Source: Flavobacteriales bacterium (lineage in GTDB: Bacteria; Bacteroidota; Bacteroidia; Flavobacteriales_C; GCA-002722245). From it: a DNA stretch of 64,000 bases. The notes beneath the pieces are model-generated. The model saw only the letters and a program-made list of their open reading frames with translations, ran no database searches and was not told the origin of the DNA. Each line of letters starts with the position of its first letter. The first letter of the stretch is position 1. The stretch covers positions 6,607 to 70,606 of the forward strand of contig PBLA01000006.1 of the NCBI GenBank assembly GCA_002722245.1, in the 5' to 3' direction. Below are positions 7,518 to 17,531 of the stretch, in pieces. The position numbers and the translations under genes were made by a program.

Positions 7518-10500
7518 TTAATAATAGCATCGTTCAGGTGCAAAAAGTGCCTTATTTACAAAATCACTCCAATTTTCTGGACAATTATTTTCCAAAACTA
7601 TTTTAGCTGCCAATCGACAATATCCCAAATAAACTAATGGCAAATTCAATTCTTCATCAGCCTTTGTAATCAATTCAATATCCTTTGTCTTTAATGTTTC
7701 CAAAAAACTTAATAATTGAACTGATTTTTCGCCGAAAAACGTACTCATTTGATTTTCATACTCCTTGAAATCTGATCCGTTTTTTATTTTTAATGCAATA
7801 GAAGTAATCAATGTGGACTGTGATAATCCTTCATTGGAAGCCAAAGAATTAAATCTTTCTATCATTTTATCAGATGCGCCCAAACTAGCACCGATCAATC
7901 TAACCATAAGCAATTCCTCTGATGTTCCTTTTACATGTTCCATTGCTTCTTCCAATTTTCCTTTTTGAAGAAGATAATATCCGAAATAAGGAGAATTTTT
8001 AAACTCCATGGTAGGAACTTCATCAAACTGCCTAAGGTAGCCTAACCTACTATTCTTTTCATCATCTAATAAATCAATTTTTGGTAATCCTTTTACTCTT
8101 TTTATACGCTCTATTGATTCCAAGGCCATGGATTTTAATCCAGGTAATTTATTAACCACATTAATATATGCCTCCAAGGCTTTGCCCCAATTTTTCTTCT
8201 CCATAAAAGCATATGCCGCACCATTTGAAAACCATCCGCTGGAAGTATATTTTGGATATAATGAAATAAAAAGGTTTGCCTGCTCTGGACCATCTTCCAT
8301 TCCTCTTATTGCTAGATACTTTAAATCACCATCTTCGGGGTATTTTTCCGATAATTCTTGTTGTCTTTTAATCTCCTTTTCTCTTTCACCCTTTGGTAAA
8401 TAATCTTGTAGCGCTCGTAATGCTGATATATCCCTCGGATTAGATTCTAATCGATTCCTTAAAATATGGGCAAATTGTTGATTATTGCTTCCTATCGAAT
8501 ACCATGTTAATAAATTTTCATCACTGGATTCATCCCATCTCAGATGGTTCATAATCATCCTTTCTTTTTCAGTTTCTTTTTCAGCTGCAAACAACATTTG
8601 ACTTGGATATTCTGATATTCCCGAGAGAGATTGTCTTATTTCATACTTACTCCCTCTTCGCATTTCTATTGATGATGGGGGCTCCTCTAATATATAGTCC
8701 GCATCTGATCTACTCCAAATTGGAGAACCTCTTAATATGTTATCAGGATATACCGTTGGCTCACCACCATAGGAAATGCTGCTCTCAATAAAACTTGCAG
8801 CTCCAGCAACATTAAAAATATAATTATATGCGCCTGTCTCAAATTCAGGTGTATACTGTTGAATTAATTCGCCATTTAATGCTTTAACGATAATGGAATT
8901 CCCTTCATCCATCTTTATTTTTGTAAAATCATTTTGCTTTAATTCAATTAATCCGTCTCCATAATCAACACTAACAGTTCTCTGCAAACCGTTGTATACA
9001 TATACATCTGAACTTAGTGCAATAGATGAACCATATATTGTCGCTCCAATAATAAGAGAAGCAACTGCTAATCTAAAAATTGTAGGAACAATCCCATCAG
9101 CAGTGTAAAACCTATCCCATGCACCTAATTTACTTTTCACCTTACGTTCTTTCCCCCCCAATAAAACAGTGTATTTCGAAGGTAAAATGACACTCGATGG
9201 TATCGTGCCAAATTCCGCATTACCTAAAGATATATGCTTAATCATCAAATCTTCTATTCTTAGCATTTCTTCTAATCCAGCTGATATTAATTTACTAAGC
9301 ATTGATGAAGTTGCTCCAACCCATCCATCAATAACATCAAGCCACTGATTAATATTTTCTTCATTTGCTATTCCTAACTCAAACTTACCTAAATACTCAC
9401 TCCAGGTTTTACCATCTAGATATGATTTCAATGCTGAATTTAATTCAAGCTCCTTACTCTTCGTGTAAATCTTACTTAATACTCTTTCTGTTTTATTACA
9501 AGCCTGAAGCAAATCTCTTAACTCTCCGGAGCTAACCTTTCCATCAGCAAAAACGTGCATACAGGTGTTATTAAGGTAATTTTTCACATCAATTAAATTT
9601 CGATTTGAATGCTCTGCATAATGCAAAAGTTTGAGTAATGATGCGTAATAATTGGATAAAGGTGTACTTATCTTTTTACTAAATGTATAGTAAGCTGATT
9701 TAGATTGCTTAAAAAATAAATCTAATTCTTTTTCTAACTCGGCAATCTCCGAGTTTATTGCTTCAATTTTTAAAGGAATCTCTTTTCTTTTTAGTTGTTC
9801 TCCTCTGTGCTGAATTATTCCACCTGTGGCAACTATGGTCCTATTTTTATTAGCTTCAAGATTATCTCTTTCTTCCTCTAAAAACCTAATTGCTTCTATA
9901 TCATCAATCAACTTGTCTGGATAAGAATCAACAATCAATTGATTAATCATTGAATCATCAATCTCAAAATCATACACATCATGTGCATTCTGAAAATTCT
10001 TAAACACAAATCTATTTAAGTATAATCCTTTATATTTCTTATCTAGAAATTTAAATCTAAATCGCTCTGAATACTCCTTATGTGCAATTTCATTTTCAAT
10101 CAAAGTAAATTCCTTCTTCTTAACCTCTAGTTTACTCAGTAGTTTATGTGTTACATTCCTTTTTAAACTTTCAGAATCGCTGAATAAATCCCATGCGCTA
10201 TTTTCAAACTGAGGAGCATATATGTAAACCTTTTTTGCGTTTTCCTCTCTATCTAAATTTGAAGGGTGAGTTAACCACATTGTGGGAGGTTGAGCTATGC
10301 TAGTATTAAAAATTCTATTATTCTCTCTATTGTTCTCTGGAATTTTAGGAGCCTTTGCATACTCTTCATCTCCTAATACGCTTCTCATTTTAAGAATGTC
10401 TAATGATTGTAAACTAAACACGTCTTTAATTTCTTCACCATCATTATACTTAGCTATAGCATAATCAATTGCTGCATCCAGAGAAGATCCTGCAGCATTA

Positions 10501-11339
10501 AGTTTGTACAATCCTTGAATTAGTGCATCTGAACCAGTTACTGATACAGCAACTAAATCGGCCTGAAATTCCATCTCTCGAGATAAGGCTCTGTCTGCTA
10601 AGATAACTATTCTAAAAAATGTTTCTGCTACGGATCTCACAGCCCAGATTAGAATCTGCATTGCCCAACCAATCCAAGCAATCCTAATATCAATAGAGGA
10701 TAAACCAGATAAAAACCGATCTAAAACATCTCTTTTACTAATAATCTGAACAGCAATCTGATTACCTACATATACCCATTTACCAATTGCCATTGTTTTT
10801 TGCGCAAAATGACCAAATTCATGAGCCAAAACCGCTTTTAATTCACTTATATTTAATGTGTTTACCAATCCCAATCCTATCTCCAAATTCTTTTTAGAAG
10901 AAAATAAAAGATTCAAGAGACTCAGATCATAAAAAACACAGGCGTTTACCTCATGGGATAGAAAAACTTTATTTGCTCTAGGCGCCCCAATTTCATCCGC
11001 TAACTCATTAATAAACCTGAAGAGTTCAGGCTGATCTTTCTCTGTTATCTGAATTCTAGAGTCACTTTTATTTCTTCTAAAGAAAAAAAGTGCTTTCAGC
11101 ATAAAAACAGATAAGAAGCCACTTATAAGAAAGAAGCCAATTGTTAAAAAAGTATTATCATCTCCGTTTGAAAAACTATTGAAAAAAAACAATGTTTTGT
11201 ATACAAAATACCCTGTTAAAAGTAAATAACTGATTAAAAAAAGGATGAGTCCTGTAAACGCAATCCAGGCTTTTACTTTATATGACTTAGATGGTTTAGT
11301 AAAATCATTCGGTACATTTAAGGACTTAGTAAAACTCAT
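7518..11339 (-). CDS. Giant membrane M48 protease with C-terminal TPR-like region
   Basis: A 1273-residue protein. Two N-terminal membrane helices (about 28-55 and 65-90) precede an M48 HtpX/Ste24-type domain with HEFGH at residues 173-177, a further hydrophobic pair (about 205-240) and the third ligand in SREMEFQAD near 250. Residues 400-700 are helical with coiled-coil stretches, a membrane helix lies near 765-785, and the last 350 residues have a TPR-like helical pattern (ALRALQDYLPKGEREKEIKR). Family HtpX proteins are about 300 residues, so roughly 900 residues are added. Likely role: membrane protein quality control, with the C-terminal part recruiting substrates; this is inference. Single-gene unit. 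Confidence 0.85.
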   Translation of the reverse strand: MSFTKSLNVPNDFTKPSKSYKVKAWIAFTGLILFLISYLLLTGYFVYKTLFFFNSFSNGDDNTFLTIGFFLISGFLSVFMLKALFFFRRNKSDSRIQITEKDQPELFRFINELADEIGAPRANKVFLSHEVNACVFYDLSLLNLLFSSKKNLEIGLGLVNTLNISELKAVLAHEFGHFAQKTMAIGKWVYVGNQIAVQIISKRDVLDRFLSGLSSIDIRIAWIGWAMQILIWAVRSVAETFFRIVILADRALSREMEFQADLVAVSVTGSDALIQGLYKLNAAGSSLDAAIDYAIAKYNDGEEIKDVFSLQSLDILKMRSVLGDEEYAKAPKIPENNRENNRIFNTSIAQPPTMWLTHPSNLDREENAKKVYIYAPQFENSAWDLFSDSESLKRNVTHKLLSKLEVKKKEFTLIENEIAHKEYSERFRFKFLDKKYKGLYLNRFVFKNFQNAHDVYDFEIDDSMINQLIVDSYPDKLIDDIEAIRFLEEERDNLEANKNRTIVATGGIIQHRGEQLKRKEIPLKIEAINSEIAELEKELDLFFKQSKSAYYTFSKKISTPLSNYYASLLKLLHYAEHSNRNLIDVKNYLNNTCMHVFADGKVSSGELRDLLQACNKTERVLSKIYTKSKELELNSALKSYLDGKTWSEYLGKFELGIANEENINQWLDVIDGWVGATSSMLSKLISAGLEEMLRIEDLMIKHISLGNAEFGTIPSSVILPSKYTVLLGGKERKVKSKLGAWDRFYTADGIVPTIFRLAVASLIIGATIYGSSIALSSDVYVYNGLQRTVSVDYGDGLIELKQNDFTKIKMDEGNSIIVKALNGELIQQYTPEFETGAYNYIFNVAGAASFIESSISYGGEPTVYPDNILRGSPIWSRSDADYILEEPPSSIEMRRGSKYEIRQSLSGISEYPSQMLFAAEKETEKERMIMNHLRWDESSDENLLTWYSIGSNNQQFAHILRNRLESNPRDISALRALQDYLPKGEREKEIKRQQELSEKYPEDGDLKYLAIRGMEDGPEQANLFISLYPKYTSSGWFSNGAAYAFMEKKNWGKALEAYINVVNKLPGLKSMALESIERIKRVKGLPKIDLLDDEKNSRLGYLRQFDEVPTMEFKNSPYFGYYLLQKGKLEEAMEHVKGTSEELLMVRLIGASLGASDKMIERFNSLASNEGLSQSTLITSIALKIKNGSDFKEYENQMSTFFGEKSVQLLSFLETLKTKDIELITKADEELNLPLVYLGYCRLAAKIVLENNCPENWSDFVNKALFAPERCYY

Positions 11340-11354
11340 ATTTTATTTTTTTTT

Positions 11355-11382
11355 CAAAGGTATATTTATTTTATTTTAGAAA
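11355..11382 (-). promoter_or_regulatory. Probable promoter of the giant M48 protease gene (TACCTTTG)
   Basis: The minus strand reads TACCTTTG at 11355-11362, a perfect TAnnTTTG, with a T-run 19 bases upstream in the place of TTTG. It is 15 bases from the ATG, implying a leader of about 9 bases. Confidence 0.4.
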
Positions 11383-11417
11383 AAATAAATAGGCAAATAA
11401 TCCTCGAAAAAATAAAA

Positions 11418-12707
11418 TTAATTTACGTAGAAAATATAGCTAATGACTATGGCTGCAATAATACCTGCAAAATCAGCGAGCAATCCTGCCCCTAATGCAT
11501 AACGAGTGTTTTTTATACCAACTGATCCAAAATAAACAGCAAGTACGTAAAATGTAGTTTCTGTAGATCCTTGAAAAACACCACTTAAGAACGATGGAAA
11601 TGATTCAACATAACCATTTGCTGTTTCAACTAGTGGAGATGTTTGCATAGTTTCCAGCATTGCTGCTCTTGCACCACCTCCACTCAATGGCTTCATTATT
11701 GCTGTAGGCAATGCATCAACGAATTCTGTACTATCGGTAAATAAACGAACAACCATTCGAATACCATCTAAACATAAATCCAATGCTCCACACTCTCTGA
11801 ACACTCCAATTGCAACAAGAATACCCACTAAATAAGGAATGATTTTTATTGCTGCTAACAATCCCTCTTTGGCACCCTCTATGAAGGAGTTATATATGTT
11901 GATTTTATTTCGAACACCAAGCGCAATAAAACCGATTATAAAAATAAAAAGGATTGCTCCCGCAAAGAATGAAGATTGACTTTTTATCTCATCTTGTGGT
12001 AAACTAGAGAAATAAATAATTATTGAAGTCACAATTAAAGAGAGACTACCTAGGTATAATAGTACAATAGGTTTTAAAAGATTAATTCTTTGAAAAATTG
12101 ACACTACAATGATTCCAATTAAACTCGAAAAAAAAGTAGTAAGTAAAATTGGAACAAATACATCCGTACTGCTACTAATAATTTCAACACCCTGCTTTTC
12201 TGCAAGCGCTCCAAAAGTTTTAAATCGTAATGCTAAAATTGAAATGGGAATGAGTGTAAGTCCAGAGGTGTTTAATACTAAAAACATAATTTGAGCATTA
12301 CTGGCTCTTTCTTTTTCAGGATTTAACTTTTGAAGTTCTTTGATCGCTTTCAGCCCCATTGGTGTGGCAGCATTGTCTAAGCCCAACATGTTCGCACTGA
12401 AATTCATAACAATACTTCCAAAAACAGGATGGTTTTTCGGTAATCCTGGGAAAATCTGATTGAAAAAAGGTGCTACTAAACGAGATAATGCGCTTATTGC
12501 TCCTCCTTTTTCCCCAATTTTCATAATGCCCATCCAAAGGGTGAACACTCCAATAAAACCAAGACAGATTTCTGCACCCAATTCGGCATCTGAAAACGTT
12601 CTTTGCACTAAGGCAGAGAAAATATCAACTCCTTGAACAAAATATTGATAAAGAGCCATTAGAAATGCTATTCCAAAAAAGCCTACAAAAACATAGTTCA
12701 ACGCCAT
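11418..12707 (-). CDS. Fused SpmA/SpmB-like nucleoside-recognition (gate) domain membrane protein
   Basis: A 429-residue membrane protein with two gate-domain halves: residues 1-200 resemble spore maturation protein SpmA (WMGIMKIGEKGGAIS, FSANMLGLDNAATPMG) and residues 250-429 resemble SpmB (IPYLVGILVAIGVFRECGAL, PLSGGGARAAML, GSTETTFYVLAVYFG). In Bacillus the two are separate and affect spore-core dehydration; fused versions occur in non-sporulating Bacteroidetes, where the transported substrate is not known. Its own promoter would lie in the 178 bases separating it from the divergent GH44 gene. No terminator was found after it. Confidence 0.88.
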   Translation of the reverse strand: MALNYVFVGFFGIAFLMALYQYFVQGVDIFSALVQRTFSDAELGAEICLGFIGVFTLWMGIMKIGEKGGAISALSRLVAPFFNQIFPGLPKNHPVFGSIVMNFSANMLGLDNAATPMGLKAIKELQKLNPEKERASNAQIMFLVLNTSGLTLIPISILALRFKTFGALAEKQGVEIISSSTDVFVPILLTTFFSSLIGIIVVSIFQRINLLKPIVLLYLGSLSLIVTSIIIYFSSLPQDEIKSQSSFFAGAILFIFIIGFIALGVRNKINIYNSFIEGAKEGLLAAIKIIPYLVGILVAIGVFRECGALDLCLDGIRMVVRLFTDSTEFVDALPTAIMKPLSGGGARAAMLETMQTSPLVETANGYVESFPSFLSGVFQGSTETTFYVLAVYFGSVGIKNTRYALGAGLLADFAGIIAAIVISYIFYVN

Positions 12708-12837
12708 ACTTCAAATTAATGGAATCATTCTTCTTAATCGATATACTTTTTATATTCTTAATAACAACGTACTTTGGATAACCCTTAAAACGTCCTTTCA
12801 TTTCAATCTTCTTCATGAATTTATTAGGTTAATTAGC

Positions 12838-12868
12838 CTTGGCATCCTCCTGAAATCCCATATCTTAG
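12838..12868 (+). promoter_or_regulatory. Possible promoter of the GH44 gene
   Basis: CTTG at 12838-12841 and TATCTTAG at 12861-12868, 19 bases apart, each differ by one base from the Bacteroidetes TTTG / TAnnTTTG consensus. The -7 element lies 17 bases before the ATG at 12886. Confidence 0.4.
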
Positions 12869-12885
12869 CGAATCAAAACCTCATT

Positions 12886-14724
12886 ATGAAATTCTTTTTA
12901 GTTTTATTCATTGTACTCTTGGGCTCGGTTATTTTTGCCCAAAATTCAGTTAATGTCACTATTGATCCCTACAACACACATTCTATAAACCCTATGATAT
13001 ATGGGTACAACCAAGATCATTCCAATCCTGATGGAGAGGAAAACTGGGGTTCTCGCAGATTGGGAGGAAACCGAATGTCCGTGTTCAATTGGGAGAACGG
13101 GGCATCAAATTCTGGTCATGACCTTGCTACTTACAACAATGATAATCGCATTCCAAATTTGGTAGGCACCTTATGGAATGATCGAAATAATGCAGGCGAA
13201 GCATATCGAAAATTTCATCAAGATAACCTTGATGCAGGAATCACTTCAATCATTACTGTCCCAATTATGGGATGGGCGGCAGCTGATAAAGATGGAGGTA
13301 ATACAACAATACCCCCTTCATCAAGATGGGTATATGTTAAACCAAGAAAAACAGGGGCTTTTTTATTAAATCCTGAGTTGACAGATGACTCTGTTTTTGT
13401 GGACGAATCTGTGAATTGGTTGGTTCATGAATTTGGAAGTTCTTCCTCTGCAACAGGGATAAAATATATTTCCTTGGATAATGAGCCTGGTTTGTGGAGT
13501 GCCACACATCCTTTTGCTTTTCCAGGTACTATTAATTTAAAAGATTATGTGGATAAGGTAATTGAAACAGCAAAGGCTATTAAAGCAGTTGATCCAGATG
13601 TAAAATTAATCGCCGGAGAATTCACTGGTATTCGTATCATTAAATTTAATGACGCTTCGGACTGGGATTCTGAAACAACAGGATACCCTGACTTTCCTTC
13701 TTATTTTTTAGATAAATTAAAACAAGCTTCAACGGATGCAGGAATTAATTTAATTGACTACATCTCTTTTCATTATTACCCGCAACACAAAGTTGATAGC
13801 GATAATAATTTTAGCTCAAGTGGTGTTGTAATTAGAAACTCAACAAGTTCAGAAAATTACATACGAAGGGAGCGAATGGATTTAGCTCGCTCACTTTGGG
13901 ACGAAAACTATATTGAACCAAGCTGGTTAACTGGTTCAAAGCTAAATAACGAACCGCATAAAATACTAAAAAGAATACAACTCGCCATTGACACTTATTT
14001 TCCTTCTGTAGGTATTATGATTGGAGAATGGGATTTTGGGCACGACATGGATATTGCGCATGGCATAGCTACTGCAGATGCATTGGGTGTTTTTGCCAAT
14101 GAAAATGTTCAGATTGCAAATCGATGGAACACAAGCTCAGGGAATGCCGGAAATTATACTTCTGCAGCTTACAAACTCTTTAGAAATTACAATGGAAATT
14201 TAGGTACTGTAGGTGATCTTTGTTTGCCAACCTCGTTCAACTCAAAAAACAAAGCCTCTGTATGGGCCTCAAAAAGTTCGAGTGATGCAAAAACACATAT
14301 TATTATATTAAATAAAAGTATCACTAGCTCTAATGAATATGAAATAAAATTAGGCGAAGAAAATCTATATGTTGAATCTGTTTGGGGATTTGATGAAAGT
14401 TCATCCACACTTTTGGAGCGCGATCACAATGCACTAATATCCTCTGATACTTTATTTATATCTACTCCTTCTTTATCTGCTTATCATGTTGTACTGGCTT
14501 CTGGACCTGTTAACGCAAATGAAAATAAAGAGAACACTTCTTTATCGCTTAAGATGATCAATACTAATCAATATCTACTTTCACAACCCAAAGACTGGAA
14601 AATACTTAGTCTAAATGGTCAGGTAGTTTCGAGGGGAACAGGTACATTGATAAGACTTAACGCGTTATCAACCGGATCGTACGTTATTCACGTGGAGGAT
14701 TCATCATGGAAAATCATGAAATGA
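12886..14724 (+). CDS. Secreted GH44 beta-glucanase/xyloglucanase with type IX sorting tail
   Basis: A 612-residue exported enzyme of glycoside hydrolase family 44, which cleaves beta-1,4-glucans and xyloglucan. A signal peptide covers residues 1-18 (ends VIFAQ). The catalytic TIM barrel shows the acid/base Glu200 in SLDNEP and the probable nucleophile Glu381 in IGEWDFG, and the family-type opening IDPYNTHSINPMIYGYN. A beta-sandwich follows at about 430-540. The last 60 residues (WKILSLNGQVV, LSTGSYVIHV) resemble the C-terminal signal of type IX secretion, so the enzyme is probably exported and released or anchored at the surface. It is a single gene with no SusC/SusD partner or other plant-glycan gene nearby. 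Its closest functional relatives are clostridial cellulosomal GH44 enzymes. Confidence 0.9.
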   Translation: MKFFLVLFIVLLGSVIFAQNSVNVTIDPYNTHSINPMIYGYNQDHSNPDGEENWGSRRLGGNRMSVFNWENGASNSGHDLATYNNDNRIPNLVGTLWNDRNNAGEAYRKFHQDNLDAGITSIITVPIMGWAAADKDGGNTTIPPSSRWVYVKPRKTGAFLLNPELTDDSVFVDESVNWLVHEFGSSSSATGIKYISLDNEPGLWSATHPFAFPGTINLKDYVDKVIETAKAIKAVDPDVKLIAGEFTGIRIIKFNDASDWDSETTGYPDFPSYFLDKLKQASTDAGINLIDYISFHYYPQHKVDSDNNFSSSGVVIRNSTSSENYIRRERMDLARSLWDENYIEPSWLTGSKLNNEPHKILKRIQLAIDTYFPSVGIMIGEWDFGHDMDIAHGIATADALGVFANENVQIANRWNTSSGNAGNYTSAAYKLFRNYNGNLGTVGDLCLPTSFNSKNKASVWASKSSSDAKTHIIILNKSITSSNEYEIKLGEENLYVESVWGFDESSSTLLERDHNALISSDTLFISTPSLSAYHVVLASGPVNANENKENTSLSLKMINTNQYLLSQPKDWKILSLNGQVVSRGTGTLIRLNALSTGSYVIHVEDSSWKIMK

Positions 14725-14740
14725 TCCCAGTGTGTGAAAA

Positions 14741-14770
14741 TAAAAAAGGCCGGTTAGTAAACCGGCCTTA
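14741..14770 (-). terminator. Strong terminator between the GH44 gene and ilvN
   Basis: A 10-base perfect stem AAGGCCGGTT / AACCGGCCTT with a 4-base loop, followed on the minus strand by a T-run (TTTTTT). It lies 22 bases after the ilvN stop and 22 after the GH44 stop, so it probably ends the ilv operon and may also serve the GH44 transcript. Confidence 0.9.
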
Positions 14771-14791
14771 AACTTGGAAATCGTTTTCAAA

Positions 14792-15352
14792 TTATTTTTT
14801 GGACTCAATTACAAATTTATCCGTTAATCCCACTTCCTCAATCCATGAATGAAGATTAGGCATTGGACGAGCGATTGCCACTCTTCCCGACCTAACAAAT
14901 TCAAGAATCCCAAAGGGTTTCAATTTTTCAAAAAGTTCTTGCGTTTCCTCTTTATGTCCCGTTTTTTCAATAACTGTAAATTCCTGATCAACATAAAGTA
15001 TCCTTGCAGCATTTTTTCTTACTACTTTCTCTACGTTACTTCCCAAGAGCGTAGATGATTTTATTTTATACAATGCTATTTCCTGATAAACCACCTCTTC
15101 TTCACTAAAATAAAAGGCAACCATTACATCAACAATTTTCTTAATTTGATTAACAACCTTTATTACTTGATCCTGAGTAACATGAATTACAATTGTAAAC
15201 CTGTAAATCCCTTCGATTTCTGATTCTGAGGTTGTTAAACTATCAATATTGATCTTCCTTCTTGTGAAAATTTGCATCAGTCTACCTGCTAAACCAATAT
15301 GATTTTCGGCGTATACTGAAACTGTGAATCTTTGAATATTATCTGTGCTCAT
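14792..15352 (-). CDS. ilvN: Acetolactate synthase small (regulatory) subunit
   Basis: A 186-residue regulatory subunit of acetohydroxyacid synthase, the first common enzyme of valine, leucine and isoleucine synthesis. The N-terminal ACT domain (FTVSVYAENHIGLAGRLMQIF, then RRKINIDSLTTSESE) binds valine for feedback inhibition; a second ferredoxin-like domain fills the C-terminal half. The length fits the longer IlvH/IlvN type. It is the last gene of ilvD-ilvB-ilvN, 51 bases after ilvB, and is followed by a strong terminator. ilvC, often next in flavobacteria, is absent here. Confidence 0.93.
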   Translation of the reverse strand: MSTDNIQRFTVSVYAENHIGLAGRLMQIFTRRKINIDSLTTSESEIEGIYRFTIVIHVTQDQVIKVVNQIKKIVDVMVAFYFSEEEVVYQEIALYKIKSSTLLGSNVEKVVRKNAARILYVDQEFTVIEKTGHKEETQELFEKLKPFGILEFVRSGRVAIARPMPNLHSWIEEVGLTDKFVIESKK

Positions 15353-15403
15353 TTTTTTCTATTTGACGTTAAACCGCTGATTAATCAATAATTCTTCGTT
15401 TAA

Positions 15404-17146
15404 TTATTTTAATCGGCATTCAGAAACACTCGCTCCTGTTGGTACCATTGGAAAAACATTCCCCTCCTTTTCCACCATAACCTCTAGCAAAAAGGATTCT
15501 TTAGAATGTATCATTTCTTTAAGAGAACTTTCTAAATCTTCTCGTGCCGAAATCGACTTTCCTTTAACTCCATAAGCATCAGCCAACTTAACAAAATCAG
15601 GTGACTCAATAACTGTTTCGGCATATCGTTTATCAAAGAAAAGTTGCTGCCATTGTCGTACCATTCCTAAAAATTCATTGTTAAGAATCAATATTTTTAC
15701 AGGTATTTTTTCCTGCATAATTACACCTAATTCTTGAAGAGTCATTTGAAACCCTCCATCTCCTATAATGGCAACGACTTCTTTATCGGGACGAGCAACT
15801 TTTGCTCCTATAGCTGCAGGCAAACCAAATCCCATTGTTCCTAACCCACCAGAAGTTACGTTGGTATTTGTATCCATGAATTCATAGTATCGTGCAGTAA
15901 TCATTTGATGCTGCCCAACATCTGTTACAATAATAGCTTGACCTTCGGTTAAATCAGAAAGTTTTCGAACAACCTCTGCCATTCTCATACTAGGACCCTC
16001 AGGATTAACATCCTCTTTTATTACCTGTTCTAGCTCTTTACTATGAAGCGATTGCCAACGATCAAACCATTCTTTTCTGCCGTCAGATTCAATAATCATT
16101 GGATGTAACGCCGTTAATGACTCTTTTGCATCACCTAAAACCGGGTAATCGGCAAATACATTTTTATTTATTTCAGCAAAATCCAATTCAAAGTGAACAA
16201 TTTTAGCTTGTTTTGCATATCGACTTAAATCACCCGTTACACGATCGTCAAAACGCATACCTACAGCAATCAAAACATCACACTCATTGGTCATTAAGTT
16301 CGGTGCATAGGATCCATGCATACCTACCATCCCCATGAACAATTCATGCTTAGCAGGAAAAGCAGATGCCCCTAGCCATGTGGTTGATACCGGAATTTGT
16401 GCTTTCTCTGCAAAATCCAGCACTTCCTTTTGAGCATTCCCCAATAAAACACCATGACCAACAATCATCATGGGTTTTTTAGCGCTATTGATCGCTTGAG
16501 CAGCTTCTTTTACTTGATCCAAATTAATTTCAACTTTTGGATTGTACGATCGAACAAATTCGCATTTCTTGTACTTAAATTCGCATTCTGACTGCTGTGC
16601 ATCTTTGGTAATATCGATTAAAACCGGTCCTGGTCGTCCGGAGTTTGCTATGTAAAAAGCCTTTGCAATTGCCCAAGGAATCTCCTCCGCTTTGGTAACT
16701 TGGAAACTCCATTTAACAACTGGAGAAGAAATACCAATTACATCTGTTTCTTGAAAAGCATCTGTACCCAGTAAATGTGAAGCCACCTGACCGGTTATAC
16801 ACACCAAGGGTGTACTGTCAATTTGAGCATCGGCAATACCTGTGATAAGGTTTGTTGCTCCTGGTCCTGAAGTAGCAATTGCAACTCCCGTTTTGTTAAT
16901 TACTCTCGCCTCTCCTTGAGCAGCATGCGCTGCTCCCTGCTCGTGACGAACAAGAATGTGCTTAATTTGGTCTCTGTATTTGTAGAACTCATCATAAACT
17001 GGCATAATCGCACCACCAGGGTAACCATACACTTTCTCAACTCCTTCTTCCAGCAAGCTTAAAACTACTGCCTCAGCTCCCGAAACCTTGCGGGATATTT
17101 TATCCTTTTCCATTTTATTTGATTGAGTTTCTGTTGATATACTCAT
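15404..17146 (-). CDS. ilvB: Acetolactate synthase large (catalytic) subunit
   Basis: A 580-residue thiamine-diphosphate enzyme that condenses pyruvate with pyruvate or 2-ketobutyrate. It shows the N-terminal [14 protein letters not shown] with the catalytic Glu in [12 protein letters not shown], the central FAD-binding domain, and the ThDP motif [12 protein letters not shown]...[11 protein letters not shown] in the C-terminal third. The full length matches the family. The first 15 residues are hydrophilic and variable, so the ATG at residue 12 is an alternative start. A 385-base gap upstream separates it from ilvD. Confidence 0.95.
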   Translation of the reverse strand: MSISTETQSNKMEKDKISRKVSGAEAVVLSLLEEGVEKVYGYPGGAIMPVYDEFYKYRDQIKHILVRHEQGAAHAAQGEARVINKTGVAIATSGPGATNLITGIADAQIDSTPLVCITGQVASHLLGTDAFQETDVIGISSPVVKWSFQVTKAEEIPWAIAKAFYIANSGRPGPVLIDITKDAQQSECEFKYKKCEFVRSYNPKVEINLDQVKEAAQAINSAKKPMMIVGHGVLLGNAQKEVLDFAEKAQIPVSTTWLGASAFPAKHELFMGMVGMHGSYAPNLMTNECDVLIAVGMRFDDRVTGDLSRYAKQAKIVHFELDFAEINKNVFADYPVLGDAKESLTALHPMIIESDGRKEWFDRWQSLHSKELEQVIKEDVNPEGPSMRMAEVVRKLSDLTEGQAIIVTDVGQHQMITARYYEFMDTNTNVTSGGLGTMGFGLPAAIGAKVARPDKEVVAIIGDGGFQMTLQELGVIMQEKIPVKILILNNEFLGMVRQWQQLFFDKRYAETVIESPDFVKLADAYGVKGKSISAREDLESSLKEMIHSKESFLLEVMVEKEGNVFPMVPTGASVSECRLK

Positions 17147-17531
17147 CTTAACTAATTCTATTCAGCCTTTTTAATTTTAAAAAAGCGTAAAATGCTTGAG
17201 GTTTAACACACGTATTTTGCGACTTATCTATTCTTAAAAAATTGAAAAAACATCAAAAAAACCTGCGCTTAACCTATTCATTTTAAAGTTATTACCTGCA
17301 AAAATATTGAAGAATTGAATACGAGTAAATATACATGTTGAGTTTTTTAATATCCTTTCCAAAACCCAAGGCGAAAAACCTATTTGCAAACAACTGTATT
17401 ACAGCTATTTAAAACCATAATCAATACTCCGTCTACTAAAAAACAAGCCGCCATAAGTTCAATCCTTACTGTTTCGCATTACTGTTCACACTTTGTTGCT
17501 CTACAAGACATCCAGTTGAAACACAACCCTC
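17147..17531 (-). other. 385-base gap between ilvD and ilvB, possible leader region
   Basis: No conserved gene is seen here. On the minus strand a 24-codon frame at 17380-17454 encodes a peptide with nine branched-chain residues (MAACFLVDGVLIMVLNSCNT and four more). Downstream, a weak AAGC/GCTT stem followed by six T's ends near 17187, about 40 bases before ilvB. The arrangement recalls a leader peptide with attenuator, but the stem is short and no convincing alternative pairing was found. A plus-strand frame at 17384-17572 overlaps ilvD and looks like chance. Confidence 0.3.
17380..17454 (-). CDS. Possible leader peptide upstream of ilvB, 24 residues
   Basis: The frame starts at ATG (17454) and ends at TAG. 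It contains L, V, V, L, I, V, L, V, V among 24 residues, with the cluster GVLIMVL. Such enrichment is what ribosome-stalling control of ilv genes would need, but a hydrophobic peptide can have the same composition by chance, and no clear SD is seen. Confidence 0.25.
   Translation of the reverse strand: MAACFLVDGVLIMVLNSCNTVVCK

Noticed and set aside
12316-12537. 73-codon minus frame inside the SpmA/SpmB-like gene
   Set aside because: Shadow of the real gene in another frame; no start signal or family pattern.
12625-12816. 63-codon minus frame overlapping the start of the SpmA/SpmB-like gene
   Set aside because: Runs partly into the divergent promoter region and overlaps a well-supported start; no recognisable features.
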